NCBI GenBank assembly: GCA_045587205.1
Contig: JAZNBV010000014.1
Location: 1-13,119, forward strand
Direction: 5' to 3'
Source: SIG78 sp045587205
GTDB taxonomy: Bacteria; Verrucomicrobiota; Lentisphaeria; Victivallales; Victivallaceae
Length of the DNA stretch: 13,119 nucleotides
Shown here: positions 5,863 through 13,119 of the stretch, in pieces
Layout of the letters: each line of letters opens with the position of its first letter
Position numbering within the stretch: the stretch's first letter is position 1
Made by a program: the position numbers and the translations under genes
Notes under the pieces: generated by a model
What the model saw: only the letters and a program-made list of their open reading frames with translations
The model's database searches: none
What the model was told of the DNA's origin: nothing

Positions 5863-7578
5863 TCAGTAGGAAAGTCTTACATCGCAAATATTCAGCTGAA
5901 CACGGTCGGTGTTCATATAATTGTTGATCTGCGGTGTGGCAAGCACATCGATTGTGCCGTGTGTGAACTCTTCCGGAGCAAACTTGAACGCTATAAATTC
6001 GATCTGGTTGTGGAATCTGTCCTGCAATATACCGCGGGTGTGGCGCTGCCCCACCGGCGAAACCCGCACGACTTCCAACTCATTGAAACGGTAAACCGGT
6101 TTCTGGTTGCCGTGACCGAACGGAGCCAGTTCGTTGAGGTAATCAAAGAATTCTGAATTGAGTTCCTGAATATTGCATTCGCCGTCGTAGGCGGTGAATT
6201 CCTCCAGATCCGCTTCGCTCATCTGTGCGCGGACGTGCTGCTCAAATTCATTGTAAAATTTATCGATCAAATCGGCTCTTACACCAATACCCACCGCCAT
6301 CGGGTGGCCGCCGTAGCGTTCCAGCAGCGGTGCGGTTTTGGTCAGCGCCGCCACCAAATTCAGCGAACCGATGCTGCGGCCGGAACCGTATGCCACGCCG
6401 TCATCCTGAATACTCAAAACAATGGTCGGGCGGTTGAAATCGCGTGCCAGACGCGATGCCACAATACCGATCACGCCCTGATGCCAGTTTTTGCCGGCAA
6501 CCAGCAATGCGTAATTTTCCTGCAGCTGACCGTTATTTTCCAGCTGGGTGCGGGCTTCCTGATAAATTTCCTGTTCTTTATCCTGCCGCGAACGGTTGTA
6601 ATTTTCCAGCTCGCCGGCGTAGCGGTACGCTTCAACAATATTGTCTGATTCCAACAGCGAAAGCGCTATATTTGCATCGCCCACGCGCCCCGCGGCGTTG
6701 ATGCGCGGCGCCAGCTTGAATGTAATATCCGACGGAGAAAGATCGCTTTTGAGTTTGCTCGATTCGATCAGCGCCCGGATGCCGGGGCGGAACTGCTTTT
6801 TAAGTATATCGATGCCATATTTTACCATAATACGGTTTTCGCCCAGAAGCGGTACGATATCCGCCACCGTACCCAGTGCCACATAGTCCAGAACATCTTC
6901 CAGATTGGTGGTAAAGCCGCCGAGATTGTGCTCTCTGCCGTATTTGATGAAAGCGTGCGAAAGTTTGAATGCTGTTCCCGCGCCGGAAAGTATGTGCATA
7001 TCTTCCAGCTGCGGATAGATCTTGGGGTTGATCACCGCCAGAGCATTGGGCAGTTCGGAGCCGGCTTCGTGATGGTCGGTAATGATCGTATCAATATTCA
7101 TATTGACCGCTTCGGCAACGGCATCCACGCTGGTTATGCCGCAGTCCACAGTTATCAGCAGCTGACAGTCGCCGAAATACGCCAGTGCTTTGTGCAGACT
7201 TTCCGGAGTAAAACCGTATCCGTCATCAAAACGGTGCGGTATAAAGCTGCTGACTTTGGCACCGTTGCGACGCAGCACCAGCGACAGCAGCGCACTGCCG
7301 GTGATACCGTCAGTGTCATAGTCACCGTGAATGAGGATGTGTTCATTGTTGGCTATCGCCTGCCAGATGCGTGCGGCGGCCTTTTCGATCCCCGGAAAGC
7401 GGTATGGATCACTCAAATTCCGCAACTGCGGGTTGAGAAAGCCTGCCACCTGTTTCGGCGTGATCTCGCGAGCGGCAAAATAAAGCGCGATCGGATGCGG
7501 CAGATTGTGCTGCCGTGTTAATTCTTCAACTTCGCTTGATATATTTGCCCGTATCAGTTTCCATTTTTTAGAGCCCAT
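5863..7578 (-). CDS. recJ: Single-stranded-DNA-specific exonuclease RecJ
   Basis: A 571-residue protein, the normal length for RecJ, a 5'-3' exonuclease on single-stranded DNA in recombination and repair. The DHH-family metal-binding motifs are complete: HGDYDTDGITG (84-94), ITVDCGI (142-148) and TDHH (167-170), followed by LDYVALGTVAD, RINAAGR and, in the DHHA1 domain, GGHPMAVG. The C-terminal OB-like domain is present. The start at 7578 (ATG) is preferred over an in-frame TTG two codons earlier, because AAGGA lies six bases before the ATG and the TTG overlaps that region. The gene stands alone, with its own promoter and terminator, convergent to the transporter gene and divergent from ispH. 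It is not part of the neighbouring operons. Confidence 0.97.
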   Translation of the reverse strand: MGSKKWKLIRANISSEVEELTRQHNLPHPIALYFAAREITPKQVAGFLNPQLRNLSDPYRFPGIEKAAARIWQAIANNEHILIHGDYDTDGITGSALLSLVLRRNGAKVSSFIPHRFDDGYGFTPESLHKALAYFGDCQLLITVDCGITSVDAVAEAVNMNIDTIITDHHEAGSELPNALAVINPKIYPQLEDMHILSGAGTAFKLSHAFIKYGREHNLGGFTTNLEDVLDYVALGTVADIVPLLGENRIMVKYGIDILKKQFRPGIRALIESSKLKSDLSPSDITFKLAPRINAAGRVGDANIALSLLESDNIVEAYRYAGELENYNRSRQDKEQEIYQEARTQLENNGQLQENYALLVAGKNWHQGVIGIVASRLARDFNRPTIVLSIQDDGVAYGSGRSIGSLNLVAALTKTAPLLERYGGHPMAVGIGVRADLIDKFYNEFEQHVRAQMSEADLEEFTAYDGECNIQELNSEFFDYLNELAPFGHGNQKPVYRFNELEVVRVSPVGQRHTRGILQDRFHNQIEFIAFKFAPEEFTHGTIDVLATPQINNYMNTDRVQLNICDVRLSY

Positions 7579-7611
7579 TATCAATCCTTATTTTTAAAAC
7601 ATCATAAGACT

Positions 7612-7640
7612 ACTATAGCACAGTTTCAACATCAAGGCAA
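7612..7640 (-). promoter_or_regulatory. Sigma-70-type promoter of recJ
   Basis: On the minus strand TTGCCT (7635-7640), a 17-base spacer, then TATAGT (7612-7617). Transcription would start near 7605, about 27 bases before the recJ ATG at 7578. The spacing is ideal and the -10 hexamer matches consensus at five of six positions. Confidence 0.55.
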
Positions 7641-7691
7641 TGTTTTTTGCCGGAATATTGCATTTTTTTTGCAGAAAAACTTTTTCCGGGG

Positions 7692-7719
7692 TTGCAAAAC
7701 TCCGATTTCGGGATAATAT
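7692..7719 (+). promoter_or_regulatory. Sigma-70-type promoter of ispH-galK
   Basis: TTGCAA (7692-7697), 16-base spacer, TAATAT (7714-7719). Transcription would begin near 7726, about 30 bases before the ispH ATG at 7757. This also argues against a longer ispH frame that opens at 7640, since it would run through the promoter. Confidence 0.5.
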
Positions 7720-7756
7720 TACGCGCAGCAAACTGTTTCAGGAATATTCAGTAGTT

Positions 7757-8647
7757 ATGTCAGAAAAGATCAGAAAACTCTTCATTGCCACACCACACGG
7801 CTTCTGCAACGGCGTTCGCAGCGCACTGGAGTGTGTGGAAAATTTATTGCGCGATCTGCCGGAAAACGGCAAGGTTTACGTTTACAACGAAATTGTACAT
7901 AACTCTTTTGTTGTAAATAACTTAAAATCGCGCAACGTGCAGTTTGTCCATTCGCTGGACGATATTCCTGCCGGTTCCACAGTAGTCTGGAGCGCTCACG
8001 GAGTAGCCCCCGCGATGGAAGCTGCCGCCCGGGCAAAAGGTCTGCAGATAAAAGATGCCACCTGTCCGCGGGTGAAAAAACTGCATCTGCTGGCTTTGCA
8101 GCATTGTCAGAATAACGATATTGTGATTTTTGCCGGTCACCGCAACCACCCGGAAACGGTCGGAGTTATGGGCTGCGGCAATATTTACTGCGTAAGCAGT
8201 GTTGAAGATTGCGAGCAACTGCCGGACTTTCCGCCGGAACAGCACATAGTTATGCTTACCCAGACCACCTGGTGCCGCAGCGATGTGGAAAAACTGGCTG
8301 CGGTATTGCAAAAGCGTTTCCCGCAGCTGGAGCAGATTTCCGATATATGTTACGCCACCAGCGAGCGCCAGCAGGCAGTCCTGGAGCTGATACAGCAGAA
8401 AAATATCGATCAACTGCTGGTGATCGGTTCGCCGCACAGCTCCAACTCGCAGCGGCTCTGCGAAACCGCACAACGGCACAATGTTCCGGCAATGCTGATC
8501 GATGACCCGGAAAACATCCGTCAGCTGAACTTTGAACGGACAGAAAATCTGGGCATAAGCGCCGGAGCCTCGGCGCCGGAACTGCTACTGGAAAAAGCCC
8601 TTGAAATATTGACAACCCGACACAACTTTATCATTTCCGGAGAATAA
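7757..8647 (+). CDS. ispH: 4-hydroxy-3-methylbut-2-enyl diphosphate reductase (IspH/LytB)
   Basis: A 296-residue iron-sulfur enzyme that carries out the last step of the MEP pathway, giving IPP and DMAPP. The three cluster-binding cysteines are C17 (HGFCNGV), C103 (DATCPRV) and C198 (DICYAT). Active-site motifs NEIVHN (44-49), SAHGV (79-83), the HPE glutamate E133 and TQTT (168-171) are all present, as are SSNSQRL and SAGASAPE near the C-terminus. The length fits the family. The frame is open back to 7640, but those 39 residues match nothing expected and cover the promoter, so ATG 7757 is used. The ribosome-binding site is weak (GGA about 13 bases upstream). It is followed after two bases by galK. 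Confidence 0.97.
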   Translation: MSEKIRKLFIATPHGFCNGVRSALECVENLLRDLPENGKVYVYNEIVHNSFVVNNLKSRNVQFVHSLDDIPAGSTVVWSAHGVAPAMEAAARAKGLQIKDATCPRVKKLHLLALQHCQNNDIVIFAGHRNHPETVGVMGCGNIYCVSSVEDCEQLPDFPPEQHIVMLTQTTWCRSDVEKLAAVLQKRFPQLEQISDICYATSERQQAVLELIQQKNIDQLLVIGSPHSSNSQRLCETAQRHNVPAMLIDDPENIRQLNFERTENLGISAGASAPELLLEKALEILTTRHNFIISGE

Positions 8648-8649
8648 AT

Positions 8650-9807
8650 ATGACCGATAATCTTGCTGATATATTTTACCAGAAATTCAATACCCGCGCC
8701 GAAGTTCTTGCTTCCGCCCCCGGCCGGTTGGAAATACTCGGCAACCACACCGATTACAACGAAGGGGTGGTTTTAAGCTGCGCTGTAACCTTGAAAACCT
8801 CGGCAGCAATGCGCAAAACCAACAGCAATAAAGCATCAATTTACGATTTGCGCGCCGATGAATGGTGTGTTATCGATCTGGATGATCTGGTGTACGGTCA
8901 AAATCCCAAATGGGGCAATTACCCGGCGGGAGTGGTCTCCGAATTACGCAAACGCGCCTTGAATGTGGGCGGTTTTGAGGCGGTGATCAACAGTACGGTA
9001 CCGCTTTCGGCGGGTATGTCGAGTTCGGCGGCATTTGAAACAGCACTTCTGTTCGGTCTGATGAAACTTTATGATCTGGATATATCCCCGGCAGCTGCCG
9101 CGCGGATAGGTCAGGGCGTGGAAAATAATTTTATGGGGCTGAAAACCGGTCTGCTTGACCAGTTCAGCAGTATTTTCGGCAGAGAAAATGCCTTTATTCT
9201 CTCGGATTTCCGTACGGTGGAAGTTTTGCAAAATGTTTCTATGCAGCAGGGTTTTTCCATTGTGGTGGTCAACTCTATGGAAAAACACAATCTGGTGGAT
9301 TCTGCCTACAATGAACGGCGTGAATCCTGCGAAAGCGCCGCCGCCAAACTGGCTGCGCGCCACAAAAATGTAAAAACTCTGCGCGATGTATCCGGCGAAC
9401 TTCTGGAAAGCGAAAAATCCATCCTCACCGATATTGAATACCGCCGCGCCAAACACGTTGCCGGCGAATGCGAACGCGTTATGCAGGCAGTAAAATTTCT
9501 GCAAAACGGTCAAATCAGCCAATTCGGTCAGCTCTGGTGGGATTCGCACGAAAGTTCACGCGTAAACTTTGAAAATTCCACCCCGGCACTGGATAAGCTT
9601 GTTGAACTTTCTCATACCCTGCCCGGAGCCGTGGGGGCGCGGCTTTCCGGCGGCGGGTTCGGCGGCATAACCATTCATCTGGTAAAAGATGATATGCAAA
9701 AAGAATACTGCGGAAGTATTGCTGAACTCTACAAAAAATATTGTTCCATCGAGCCGGAAATAATCGTGTGCCGCCCCGGCGCCGGTGCCGGAGCAATTTT
9801 GCTCTGA
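8650..9807 (+). CDS. galK: Galactokinase-family GHMP sugar kinase
   Basis: A 385-residue GHMP-family kinase, the usual size of galactokinase, which phosphorylates galactose at C1 in the Leloir pathway. Motif order is complete: APGRLEILGNHTDYNEG (23-39), the ATP loop PLSAGMSSSAAF (118-129), GLLDQF with the catalytic aspartate D170, YNERRESCE (220-228) and LSGGGFGG (332-339). In galactokinases the sugar-binding motif normally reads GEHTDY. Here the glutamate, which contacts galactose, is asparagine (N32). A subset of galactokinase-family proteins in other bacteria has the same change, so substrate preference may differ. It is two bases after ispH, with GGAG at 8639-8642 inside the ispH end, so it is co-transcribed. 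No other Leloir genes are nearby. Confidence 0.85.
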   Translation: MTDNLADIFYQKFNTRAEVLASAPGRLEILGNHTDYNEGVVLSCAVTLKTSAAMRKTNSNKASIYDLRADEWCVIDLDDLVYGQNPKWGNYPAGVVSELRKRALNVGGFEAVINSTVPLSAGMSSSAAFETALLFGLMKLYDLDISPAAAARIGQGVENNFMGLKTGLLDQFSSIFGRENAFILSDFRTVEVLQNVSMQQGFSIVVVNSMEKHNLVDSAYNERRESCESAAAKLAARHKNVKTLRDVSGELLESEKSILTDIEYRRAKHVAGECERVMQAVKFLQNGQISQFGQLWWDSHESSRVNFENSTPALDKLVELSHTLPGAVGARLSGGGFGGITIHLVKDDMQKEYCGSIAELYKKYCSIEPEIIVCRPGAGAGAILL

Positions 9808-9829
9808 ACACCCGCTTCCGCAGAAATAT

Positions 9830-10714
9830 TTACTGCAGAACTTCTGCCGGGATCACCTGAAATTCCGGATATTTTTCCTGCAATGTTTTCCGGGCTTTTT
9901 CAAGCGTTTCAGCATCTTTGTAAAGCGCAAAAAGAGTCGGGCCGCTGCCGGACATTACGGCATTGAGTGCGCCGGAAGATTTCATATCGCTCAACAGCAG
10001 ATCCAGTACGGGGTATTTATTGCACACACCTTTCTGCAGGTCGTTGAAAAGCAACCCGGCAAAAGTTTCCACGTCGCCGCGGCGCAGTGAATCAATGATT
10101 TTTTCCCGCAGAGTTTCACTCATCGGTGCAATGGAATTGCTCATCAGCAGCCGGTAGCCTTCGGCGGCGCTGACCGGGAAACCGGGCGCCAGCAGCAGTA
10201 TATGCAATTCCGGCAAAGCAAAATCCAGCGGGGCGGATTTTTCCCCGATCCCGGTCATAACCGACGGCACCGGTTCCAGAAAAAACGGTACATCTGCCCC
10301 CAGCTCCAGCGCCGCACTGTGCAATGCTTCATCATTCAGGGGTTTTCCGGCGTGGTCATTGAGCAGTTTCAGCACAGCTGCCGCATCGCTGGAACCGCCG
10401 CCCAGGCCGGCGGCTACGGGAATATTTTTGACTATGTTTATATCCCAGTGCGGCATAACGGCACTCTTTTTTGCCCACGATTCAGCGGCTTTGCCGGCAA
10501 TATTATTGGTTCCGCCGGGCAGCATAATATCCGAAGAGCCCACCGTGATCGCCCCCGGCAGTGCCTCCAGATCAATGGCTATATCATCGGCAGGAACTGC
10601 CAGCGGCAGAAAAAGGCTTTCAAGCTCGTGATAACCGTCGCTGCGGCGGGCGGTGACTTTAAGAAAAAGATTTATCTTGGCGGGAGCCGGAGCGTACAAA
10701 AGTGTTTCAGCCAT
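9830..10714 (-). CDS. ispE: 4-diphosphocytidyl-2-C-methyl-D-erythritol kinase (IspE)
   Basis: A 294-residue GHMP kinase of the MEP isoprenoid pathway, phosphorylating the 2-hydroxyl of CDP-methylerythritol. The opening motif APAKINLFLKV carries the catalytic lysine K13 and is followed by RRSDGYHELES. The ATP-binding loop is PVAAGLGGGSSDAAA (99-113), the catalytic aspartate is D141 in GADVPFF, and the C-terminal SGSGPTLFALY is present. Length is typical (about 285-300). It starts four bases after the stop of the CobS-like gene and is probably co-transcribed with it. The Shine-Dalgarno (GGTTGAG) is weak, so translation may be coupled. It is convergent to galK, another GHMP kinase, with 22 bases between the stops. 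ispH lies about 1.2 kb away on the other strand. Confidence 0.96.
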   Translation of the reverse strand: MAETLLYAPAPAKINLFLKVTARRSDGYHELESLFLPLAVPADDIAIDLEALPGAITVGSSDIMLPGGTNNIAGKAAESWAKKSAVMPHWDINIVKNIPVAAGLGGGSSDAAAVLKLLNDHAGKPLNDEALHSAALELGADVPFFLEPVPSVMTGIGEKSAPLDFALPELHILLLAPGFPVSAAEGYRLLMSNSIAPMSETLREKIIDSLRRGDVETFAGLLFNDLQKGVCNKYPVLDLLLSDMKSSGALNAVMSGSGPTLFALYKDAETLEKARKTLQEKYPEFQVIPAEVLQ

Positions 10715-10718
10715 AAAC

Positions 10719-11504
10719 TCAACCGATCAATATTGCGGTTGCCAGCCACACTTCCAGTTCAATAAGATAACCGGTCATAGTCATATCATTTGAATCAACT
10801 GCGCCGGTACGGCGCAGCGCCAGATTAAGCATTACCATAACTGTAACTGCTGCGGCGGCAGTTGATACCAGCACCGCCACCGGCAGATGCACCAGATTGA
10901 AAAGCAGGAAAAATCCCGCCAGCGCGGCAACATATTCAGCACGCGAATTGCGGCAGAATCCCGGCACATTCAACGCTGACGGTTCCGCCGCCAGAACTGC
11001 CTCGGCTCCGGCAGCGGCTACCCACGCCGCCGCTGCCATACCGAAATTACCGGTGCGCGCCACCAGATACACCGCAAAAAACTTGCCCACCGGCAAAATT
11101 ATTGCCAGCAGCAGCGATGAAAGCACCACACCGCTCTGTTTGAGATCGTCCTGCCGCAGGGCACGCGCTTCGGCAAAACTCCGGCGGTTGAGGATCTGCT
11201 CAAAAAATGTCACATTCAGCGCCAGCCCCCGCGAAGATGTACGCATTTCGCCGCTGATCACAATGGCTGCGGCAAAAATAAGTGCCGTGCCGTTGGCAGG
11301 AAGAAAGGTACTCAAAAATCTGCCCAGAAGAGCGGCAATTATGCCGCATACCGCAGCACAGACCGGAACTGCATACAGCGGATTGAAAGCGTAACTATTG
11401 CTCTGACTGCCGCCGCGCGGCTGCCAGCTGCCCGGCAGTGAACAGTCACTGAACAAACCCCAGGCGGTGTAAAAAGCCTGCCAGACGGATGAATTTTTCC
11501 ACAT
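10719..11504 (-). CDS. CobS-like integral membrane protein with degenerate active site
   Basis: A 261-residue membrane protein with about six hydrophobic segments. Its length and layout resemble cobalamin-5'-phosphate synthase (adenosylcobinamide-GDP ribazoletransferase, about 250 residues). The C-terminus RRTGAVDSNDMTMTGYLIELEVW (239-253 part: SNDMTMTGYLIELEV) matches the GGVTGDxxGAxIEL end of CobS. Residues about 118-142 match the MKDSRIGxxG region. The family's acidic motif DGLADTADG reads RGLALNVTF (92-100), so all three metal-binding aspartates are gone. The start at 11504 has GGAG eight bases upstream. A longer frame would need a TTG at 11525. There are no other cobalamin genes here. 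It is upstream of ispE. It may be a distant relative with a new role, and the assignment is moderate. Confidence 0.55.
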   Translation of the reverse strand: MWKNSSVWQAFYTAWGLFSDCSLPGSWQPRGGSQSNSYAFNPLYAVPVCAAVCGIIAALLGRFLSTFLPANGTALIFAAAIVISGEMRTSSRGLALNVTFFEQILNRRSFAEARALRQDDLKQSGVVLSSLLLAIILPVGKFFAVYLVARTGNFGMAAAAWVAAAGAEAVLAAEPSALNVPGFCRNSRAEYVAALAGFFLLFNLVHLPVAVLVSTAAAAVTVMVMLNLALRRTGAVDSNDMTMTGYLIELEVWLATAILIG

Positions 11505-11550
11505 AAATACAACTCCATAATACAATGTTGCTCTGCAATTTTCCGGGAAT

Positions 11551-11579
11551 AATATATTTCACAATTCCGTTAAACGCAA
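11551..11579 (-). promoter_or_regulatory. Sigma-70-type promoter for the CobS-like gene and ispE
   Basis: On the minus strand TTGCGT (11574-11579), a 17-base spacer, then TATATT (11551-11556). Transcription would begin near 11544, about 40 bases before the ATG at 11504. It is the only good promoter match upstream of ispE, which supports co-transcription of the two genes. Confidence 0.5.
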
Positions 11580-11582
11580 GGC

Positions 11583-11601
11583 GCAGATAAAGAAAATCTG
11601 C
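11583..11601. repeat. Short inverted repeat in the divergent gap
   Basis: GCAGAT (11583-11588) pairs with ATCTGC (11596-11601) around seven bases, followed by ATTTTT on the plus strand. It resembles a weak terminator, but there is no upstream plus-strand gene to end. It could be an attenuator if transcription toward the dehydrogenase starts further upstream, or a chance hairpin. Confidence 0.3.
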
Positions 11602-11680
11602 ATTTTTGCCTCTAAAAGTCCGTTTTCGGGGGGTATCAATGTGGCAAAAACGGTAAAATGTGTTAACTTAATAGCGTATA

Positions 11681-11699
11681 TTTATTGTAAAACAATAAA
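11681..11699. promoter_or_regulatory. Perfect 8-bp palindrome, possible operator of the dehydrogenase gene
   Basis: TTTATTGT (11681-11688) and ACAATAAA (11692-11699) are exact inverted copies around AAA. The core TTGTAAAACAA is the reverse complement of the palindrome at 3110-3120 upstream of the ceramidase-like gene. It ends 28 bases before the ATG at 11728. A TATATT (11677-11682) overlaps its edge, but no good -35 hexamer was found, so the promoter itself is not called. Confidence 0.45.
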
Positions 11700-11727
11700 A
11701 TCTTTAAAAACATAAAAGGAGTGATTT

Positions 11728-12873
11728 ATGAAAGTATTCGTAGGTGTAGGTCTGGGCCCCATTCAGACCGGTATTTTTATGTCCGGAGCCTGCCGGGGAA
11801 ATTTTGACCGTATCGTGATCGCCGAAGTTGATGATAAACTGCGCAACGCCATCAATTCCAACGGCGGCGTGGTAACAATAAATACCGCTTTTGCCGACTG
11901 CATCAAGCCGGAAGTTATCCGCAATGTGGAAGTTTACAACCCCAACGAAGAAGCCGGCCGCGCCAAGCTCGTGGAAGCCGCCGCCGAAGCGTGCGAACTT
12001 GCCACTGCTCTGCCCAGCGTAAAATTCTTTGCCTACTGCGCGCCGTGGATGCGCGAAGGTTTCCGTATGCAGCCTGAACGCGTGCGTTTTATCTACACTG
12101 CCGAAAATAACAACCGCGCCGCTGAAGAACTCGAAGCTGCCATCGGTGAAAAGTTTGCCAACACCTATTACCTCAATACCGTGGTCGGTAAGATGTCCGG
12201 CGTGGTTCCGGAAGCCGATTGTGCCGCCCGCGGCGTGGAAAAACTGGCTCCTGCCGCCGACCGTGCACACCTGGTGGAAGCGTTCAACCGCATCTACATT
12301 TCCAGCTGCCCGGGCATTGAAAACCGTCAGGTGCAGAACCTCTTTGTCAAAAACGATCTGCTGCCGTTTGAAGAAGCCAAGCTTTACGGTCATAACGCCA
12401 TACACTTTCTGCTCGGCACACTGGGTAAAACTGTCGGCTGTGAATATATGAGCGACCTGACCCGGCACCCCGAACTGGTGGCGCTGGCGCGTGAAGCGTT
12501 CATCAAAGAATCCGGGGCGGCGCTCTGCAAAAAATATGCCGGTCTGGATGAACTTTTTACTGAAGAAGGGTTCAAAAATTACGCCGAAGACCTGCTGGTT
12601 CGTATGCGCAACAGCTTTCTGCAGGATGCCATTGCCCGCATCACCCGCGATCTGGAACGCAAACTCTCCTGGGATGACCGCGTAGTGGGTACTATGCGCC
12701 TGATCCTGAGTCAGGGTGAAAGCCCCGCCGTCTTTGCCAAAGGCGCCGCGCTTGCCGCCAAAGAAGAGTTCGGCAGCGATGCTGCAGCAGTAAAAGCCGG
12801 TCTTGCCGCGCTCTGGGGCGAATGGAACGCCGAAGCGGAAAAAGTCTGGGCAATGATCGAAAAAAATATCTGA
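11728..12873 (+). CDS. Mannitol-1-phosphate 5-dehydrogenase-like polyol dehydrogenase
   Basis: A 381-residue protein, the length of MtlD. It belongs to the polyol-specific long-chain dehydrogenases, which interconvert sugar alcohols or their phosphates with ketoses using NAD. The N-terminus has a nucleotide-binding loop, GVGLGPIQTG (6-15). The catalytic signature K-x4-N-x2-H is K218, N223, H226 in KLYGHNAIH. The C-terminal half reads like MtlD (ESGAALCKKYAG, then RDLERKLSWDDRVVG). A strong AAAGGAG lies six bases before the ATG. The loop GLGPIQTG differs from the GAGNIGRG of classical MtlD, so the substrate may not be mannitol-1-phosphate. No PTS or mannitol genes are visible. clpP follows after 25 bases with no terminator between, so the two may share a transcript. 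Confidence 0.8.
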   Translation: MKVFVGVGLGPIQTGIFMSGACRGNFDRIVIAEVDDKLRNAINSNGGVVTINTAFADCIKPEVIRNVEVYNPNEEAGRAKLVEAAAEACELATALPSVKFFAYCAPWMREGFRMQPERVRFIYTAENNNRAAEELEAAIGEKFANTYYLNTVVGKMSGVVPEADCAARGVEKLAPAADRAHLVEAFNRIYISSCPGIENRQVQNLFVKNDLLPFEEAKLYGHNAIHFLLGTLGKTVGCEYMSDLTRHPELVALAREAFIKESGAALCKKYAGLDELFTEEGFKNYAEDLLVRMRNSFLQDAIARITRDLERKLSWDDRVVGTMRLILSQGESPAVFAKGAALAAKEEFGSDAAAVKAGLAALWGEWNAEAEKVWAMIEKNI

Positions 12874-12898
12874 ATTTTTTCCAAAAAGGTATTAAACG

Positions 12899-13119
12899 AT
12901 GAACTTTGATAATCAATTCAAAAAATCCGGCGCCCGCGCTCAAATGGTGCCGATGGTCGTGGAACAGACCGGTCACGGCGAACGCGGCTACGATATTTAT
13001 TCGCGTCTGCTCAAAGACCGCATCATTCTGCTGGGTACGCCCATTGATGATGATGTGGCAAACCTGATCGTGGCGCAGCTTTTGTTCCTGCAGGCCGAAG
13101 ACCCCAAAAAGGATATCGA
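12899..13119 (+). CDS. clpP: ATP-dependent Clp protease proteolytic subunit ClpP (5' part)
   Basis: Starts at ATG 12899 and runs off the window, with 73 residues visible. They match the ClpP N-terminus closely: MVPMVVEQTG, GERGYDIYSRLLKDRII, LLGTPIDDDVANLIVAQLLF and LQAEDPKKDI are the classic family blocks. ClpP forms a double heptameric serine protease chamber in the cytoplasm, working with ClpX or ClpA. The catalytic Ser-His-Asp residues lie beyond the window. There is a short N-terminal extension (about 15 residues before MVPMV), which may be a processed propeptide. AAAAGG lies about nine bases upstream. No promoter is evident in the 25-base gap, so it is either read from the dehydrogenase promoter or from one inside that gene. 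Confidence 0.95.
   Translation, partial: MNFDNQFKKSGARAQMVPMVVEQTGHGERGYDIYSRLLKDRIILLGTPIDDDVANLIVAQLLFLQAEDPKKDI

Noticed and set aside
6928..7521. A 197-codon plus-strand open frame
   Set aside because: It is antisense to recJ, whose motifs are complete, and shows no protein family features.
7640..7756. A 39-residue N-terminal extension of IspH
   Set aside because: IspH normally starts just before the first conserved cysteine motif, and the extension covers a good promoter match.
9791..9804. Small hairpin at the end of galK as a terminator
   Set aside because: The stem is five pairs with a four-base loop and has no T-run on either strand. No terminator is evident between galK and ispE.

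Overview
This 13.1 kb window is ordinary, gene-dense bacterial chromosome with roughly balanced base composition in genes and AT-rich gaps. Two enzymes of the MEP isoprenoid pathway (IspH, IspE), RecJ and the start of ClpP mark it as bacterial. The ceramidase-fold protein, the divergent DapA-like and epimerase genes and the general style suggest the Planctomycetota-Verrucomicrobiota-Lentisphaerota group, perhaps Lentisphaerota. That placement is inference from protein character and not a database result. No prophage, insertion sequence, CRISPR array, rRNA or tRNA was seen.

Layout. Positions 1-153 hold a stack of inverted repeats with no gene. Positions 154-2867 (minus strand) form a tight operon read as NAD-dependent epimerase/dehydratase, then a DapA-like aldolase, then a TetR-family regulator. 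An intergenic region (2868-3149) carries divergent promoter candidates, a 16-bp direct repeat and a small palindrome. Opposite this operon runs a ceramidase-fold metallohydrolase (3150-4472), an intrinsic terminator, and an MFS transporter (4535-5776). These five genes look like one regulated catabolic locus: import, deacylation or hydrolysis, redox/dehydration, aldol cleavage, and local control. The substrate is unknown. Several family-defining active-site residues are altered, so none of these enzymes should be given its textbook activity.

Positions 5807-9807 are housekeeping: recJ (minus) with its own terminator and promoter, and divergently the ispH-galK pair, two bases apart. Convergent to galK come ispE and, upstream of it, a 261-residue membrane protein that resembles cobalamin-5'-phosphate synthase (CobS) but has lost the family's aspartates (minus strand, 11504 down to 9830). 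Divergent from these is a mannitol-1-phosphate dehydrogenase-like gene (11728-12873), followed after 25 bases by clpP, cut by the window end.

The points most worth a second look are the uncharacterised five-gene locus, the ceramidase-like protein with its metal ligands but no catalytic serine, the CobS-like protein without its acidic motif, the palindrome shared by two distant promoters, and the terminator placed directly on the ribosome-binding site of the transporter gene.
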